Part shown: one piece after another, positions 15,128 through 16,248 of the stretch
How the letters are laid out: the number at the start of each line of letters is the position of its first letter
Position numbering within the stretch: position 1 is the stretch's first letter
Assembly: GCA_951394045.1 (NCBI GenBank)
Contig: CATOAN010000023.1
Span: forward strand, 1-16,248
DNA length: 16,248 nt
From: Nitzschia sp. DOCU1
Lineage: Eukaryota; Bacillariophyta; Bacillariophyceae; Bacillariales; Bacillariaceae
Reading direction: 5' to 3'
Made by a program: the position numbers and the translations under genes
Notes under the pieces: generated by a model
The model's input: the letters and a program-made list of their open reading frames with translations, nothing else
Database searches by the model: none
What the model was told of the DNA's origin: nothing

Positions 15128-16248
15128 ATGGGACGCAAGGCGACAGCCCTGAAAAGCAAATCTTCGACTCCGGTTCCGCTGCCCCACGATGGACCGATTC
15201 ACAAGTGGCTGTCGTCGGACGACGAAAATCCTGACGATGAGACGGATGGGGTCGCCGCCGTGGATCTCGTGACGACGTCTCTCAGCCTCAAGAGCGACAA
15301 TGATATTGCGGGAATGACAGATTCTTCCTATGCCCTGACTCTGGTGAAGGATTTGCAATCTGCATCAGACATCAAAGTGCAACTGCATACACTGCAAGCC
15401 TTTCGAAGCACAGTGTTTAATCGGAGGCAGCAGCAACGACAAGAAACCAACAGCAAGTCCCTTGAATTAAATAACTCCTCGATGGCTGGACTGTATCGGC
15501 TTTTACTCGAGTGGTCGCTTTCTGCACAAACCCCGCTTCCGCTGCAACGAGCGATTCAATCAGCCATGCAATCATTGGAAGTGGACGACGAACAATCCAT
15601 TGCGACTCATGTCTTGCGATCCTTGTGGAATGGACATTCTTCTTGTTGGAAAGATCCTCTACATGTTCTGGATGTGGCCGTTAATTTTCCACCACTATGC
15701 GCCTTGCTTCTGACGACGCTTTTTGATGAATGCCTATCCTTTATCTATCAACAATGGATCCAAGTGTCGTTGAAAATGCTACAAGATATCGAAGCCCCCC
15801 ACAACATTCCCGACACTCTGATATCCACGAGTCTTACATTACTGAAACTACTCAAGATTCTTTTGCAAGAACAAGGCACAGACCGAATAATACCGCACGG
15901 AGACGATTTAGAGCTGTTTGTTAGGCTCTTAATGTCAATGCCAGCTATGCCGACCGAAGGTTTTCATACACTTGCGATTGTCTACGCCAAACTGTATTTG
16001 CGTAGTCCAAAAGATGCATCACATGGTGATGATGATGATGATCCTTTTTCCATCTCTAGAGCTGCTGTTGTTGCCATTCGGCAATGCAAAGACGAGGAAT
16101 CGTCATTTTTGTCGTTGCCACTTTTTGCCCGGGTTTCGGTGGTTCAGGGCATTGCGGCAACATTGGATTTGAATTATTTGGTATCGGTTGCTTCTATCCA
16201 TGCTAACGAAATTACGACGCCTCTGGAAGAATGCTGGAAATTTTTCTT
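15128..16248 (+). CDS. N-terminal part of a long helical-repeat protein, possibly THADA/Trm732-like (runs off right edge)
   Basis: Open for 373 codons from ATG 15128 (AAACATGG; A at -3, G at +4) to the window edge. It begins MGRKATALKSKSSTPVPLPH, then an acidic stretch (SSDDENPDDETD, near 30-42). The rest is almost wholly helical, with Leu-rich amphipathic segments such as LISTSLTLLKLLKILLQEQG and an alternating pattern typical of ARM/HEAT solenoids. FHTLAIVYAKLYL, and LPLFARVSVVQGIAATLDLN near the right edge, remind me of the Ser-Arg-rich helix region of THADA/Trm732 (DUF2428) proteins, which assist tRNA 2'-O-methylation, but no diagnostic motif lies within the visible part. A run of five Asp (GAT repeats at 16027-16041) interrupts one loop. 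The frame is secure, the family assignment weak. Confidence 0.78.
   Translation, partial: MGRKATALKSKSSTPVPLPHDGPIHKWLSSDDENPDDETDGVAAVDLVTTSLSLKSDNDIAGMTDSSYALTLVKDLQSASDIKVQLHTLQAFRSTVFNRRQQQRQETNSKSLELNNSSMAGLYRLLLEWSLSAQTPLPLQRAIQSAMQSLEVDDEQSIATHVLRSLWNGHSSCWKDPLHVLDVAVNFPPLCALLLTTLFDECLSFIYQQWIQVSLKMLQDIEAPHNIPDTLISTSLTLLKLLKILLQEQGTDRIIPHGDDLELFVRLLMSMPAMPTEGFHTLAIVYAKLYLRSPKDASHGDDDDDPFSISRAAVVAIRQCKDEESSFLSLPLFARVSVVQGIAATLDLNYLVSVASIHANEITTPLEECWKFF

Noticed and set aside
14417..15152. Open frames on both strands (14508-15152 +, 14417-14794 -)
   Set aside because: They overlap the spliced small gene and its promoter, are low-complexity and show no domain.
1..16248. CRISPR array, prophage, IS element or bacterial defence island
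   Set aside because: No spaced repeats, no transposase or phage genes; the introns, ER chaperone and presequences show a eukaryotic nuclear region. The DGQHR gene has no dnd neighbours.

Overview
The window looks like nuclear DNA of a photosynthetic stramenopile, most probably a pennate diatom of the Phaeodactylum type. The reasons are compact genes on both strands, a few short GT-AG introns (67, 72, 94 and 170 bp), A-rich or GCCACC start contexts, and N-termini in which a signal peptide is followed by Phe, as in the diatom plastid-import motif ASAFAP. Genes for an ER co-chaperone and for presequence-bearing proteins rule out a bacterium. No rRNA, tRNA, CRISPR array or intact transposon was found. 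The species assignment is an inference.

Layout from left to right: (1) 1-286 (-), the N-terminus of an unknown, possibly plastid-targeted protein that runs off the left edge. (2) 839-2386 (+), SIL1, the nucleotide exchange factor for ER BiP, divergent from (1) across a region with CCAAT boxes and a CCACGTGG palindrome. (3) 2520-4445 (-), a membrane-associated alpha/beta hydrolase with a full Ser-Asp-His triad, convergent with SIL1. (4) 4750-6270 (+), an MFS_3-type exporter. (5) 6520-7990 (-), a two-exon DGQHR-domain protein with a mitochondrial-type presequence and a coiled coil. (6) 8663-9601 (-), a two-exon SelU/PRXL2 thioredoxin-fold protein with an in-frame UGA at a UxxC motif, plus a SECIS-like hairpin in its 3' UTR at 8533-8604. 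(7) 9767-10306 (+), a Q/S-rich unknown protein that may lack a 5' exon. (8) 10307-11418, a gene-poor stretch with ACT/TAC triplets, hairpins, a 45-bp tandem duplication and a long-loop inverted repeat. (9) 11419-13774 (+), a two-exon, type I membrane protein with two tandem PstS-like phosphate-binding domains. (10) 14239-14618 (-), a spliced 69-residue Ser/Asn/Gly/Tyr-rich protein. (11) 15128-16248 (+), the start of a long helical protein, possibly THADA/Trm732-like, cut by the right edge.

The genes do not form a pathway; this is an ordinary eukaryotic mosaic in which neighbours mainly share divergent promoters. The strongest result is the selenoprotein: the two open stretches at 8897-9235 and 9239-9601 are one gene whose internal TGA is best read as selenocysteine, supported by family alignment, the UxxC motif, a C-terminal exon recovered by splicing, and a SECIS with correctly spaced core elements. 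Next in interest are the organelle-targeted DGQHR protein, the tandem membrane-anchored phosphate-binding protein and the small low-complexity protein.
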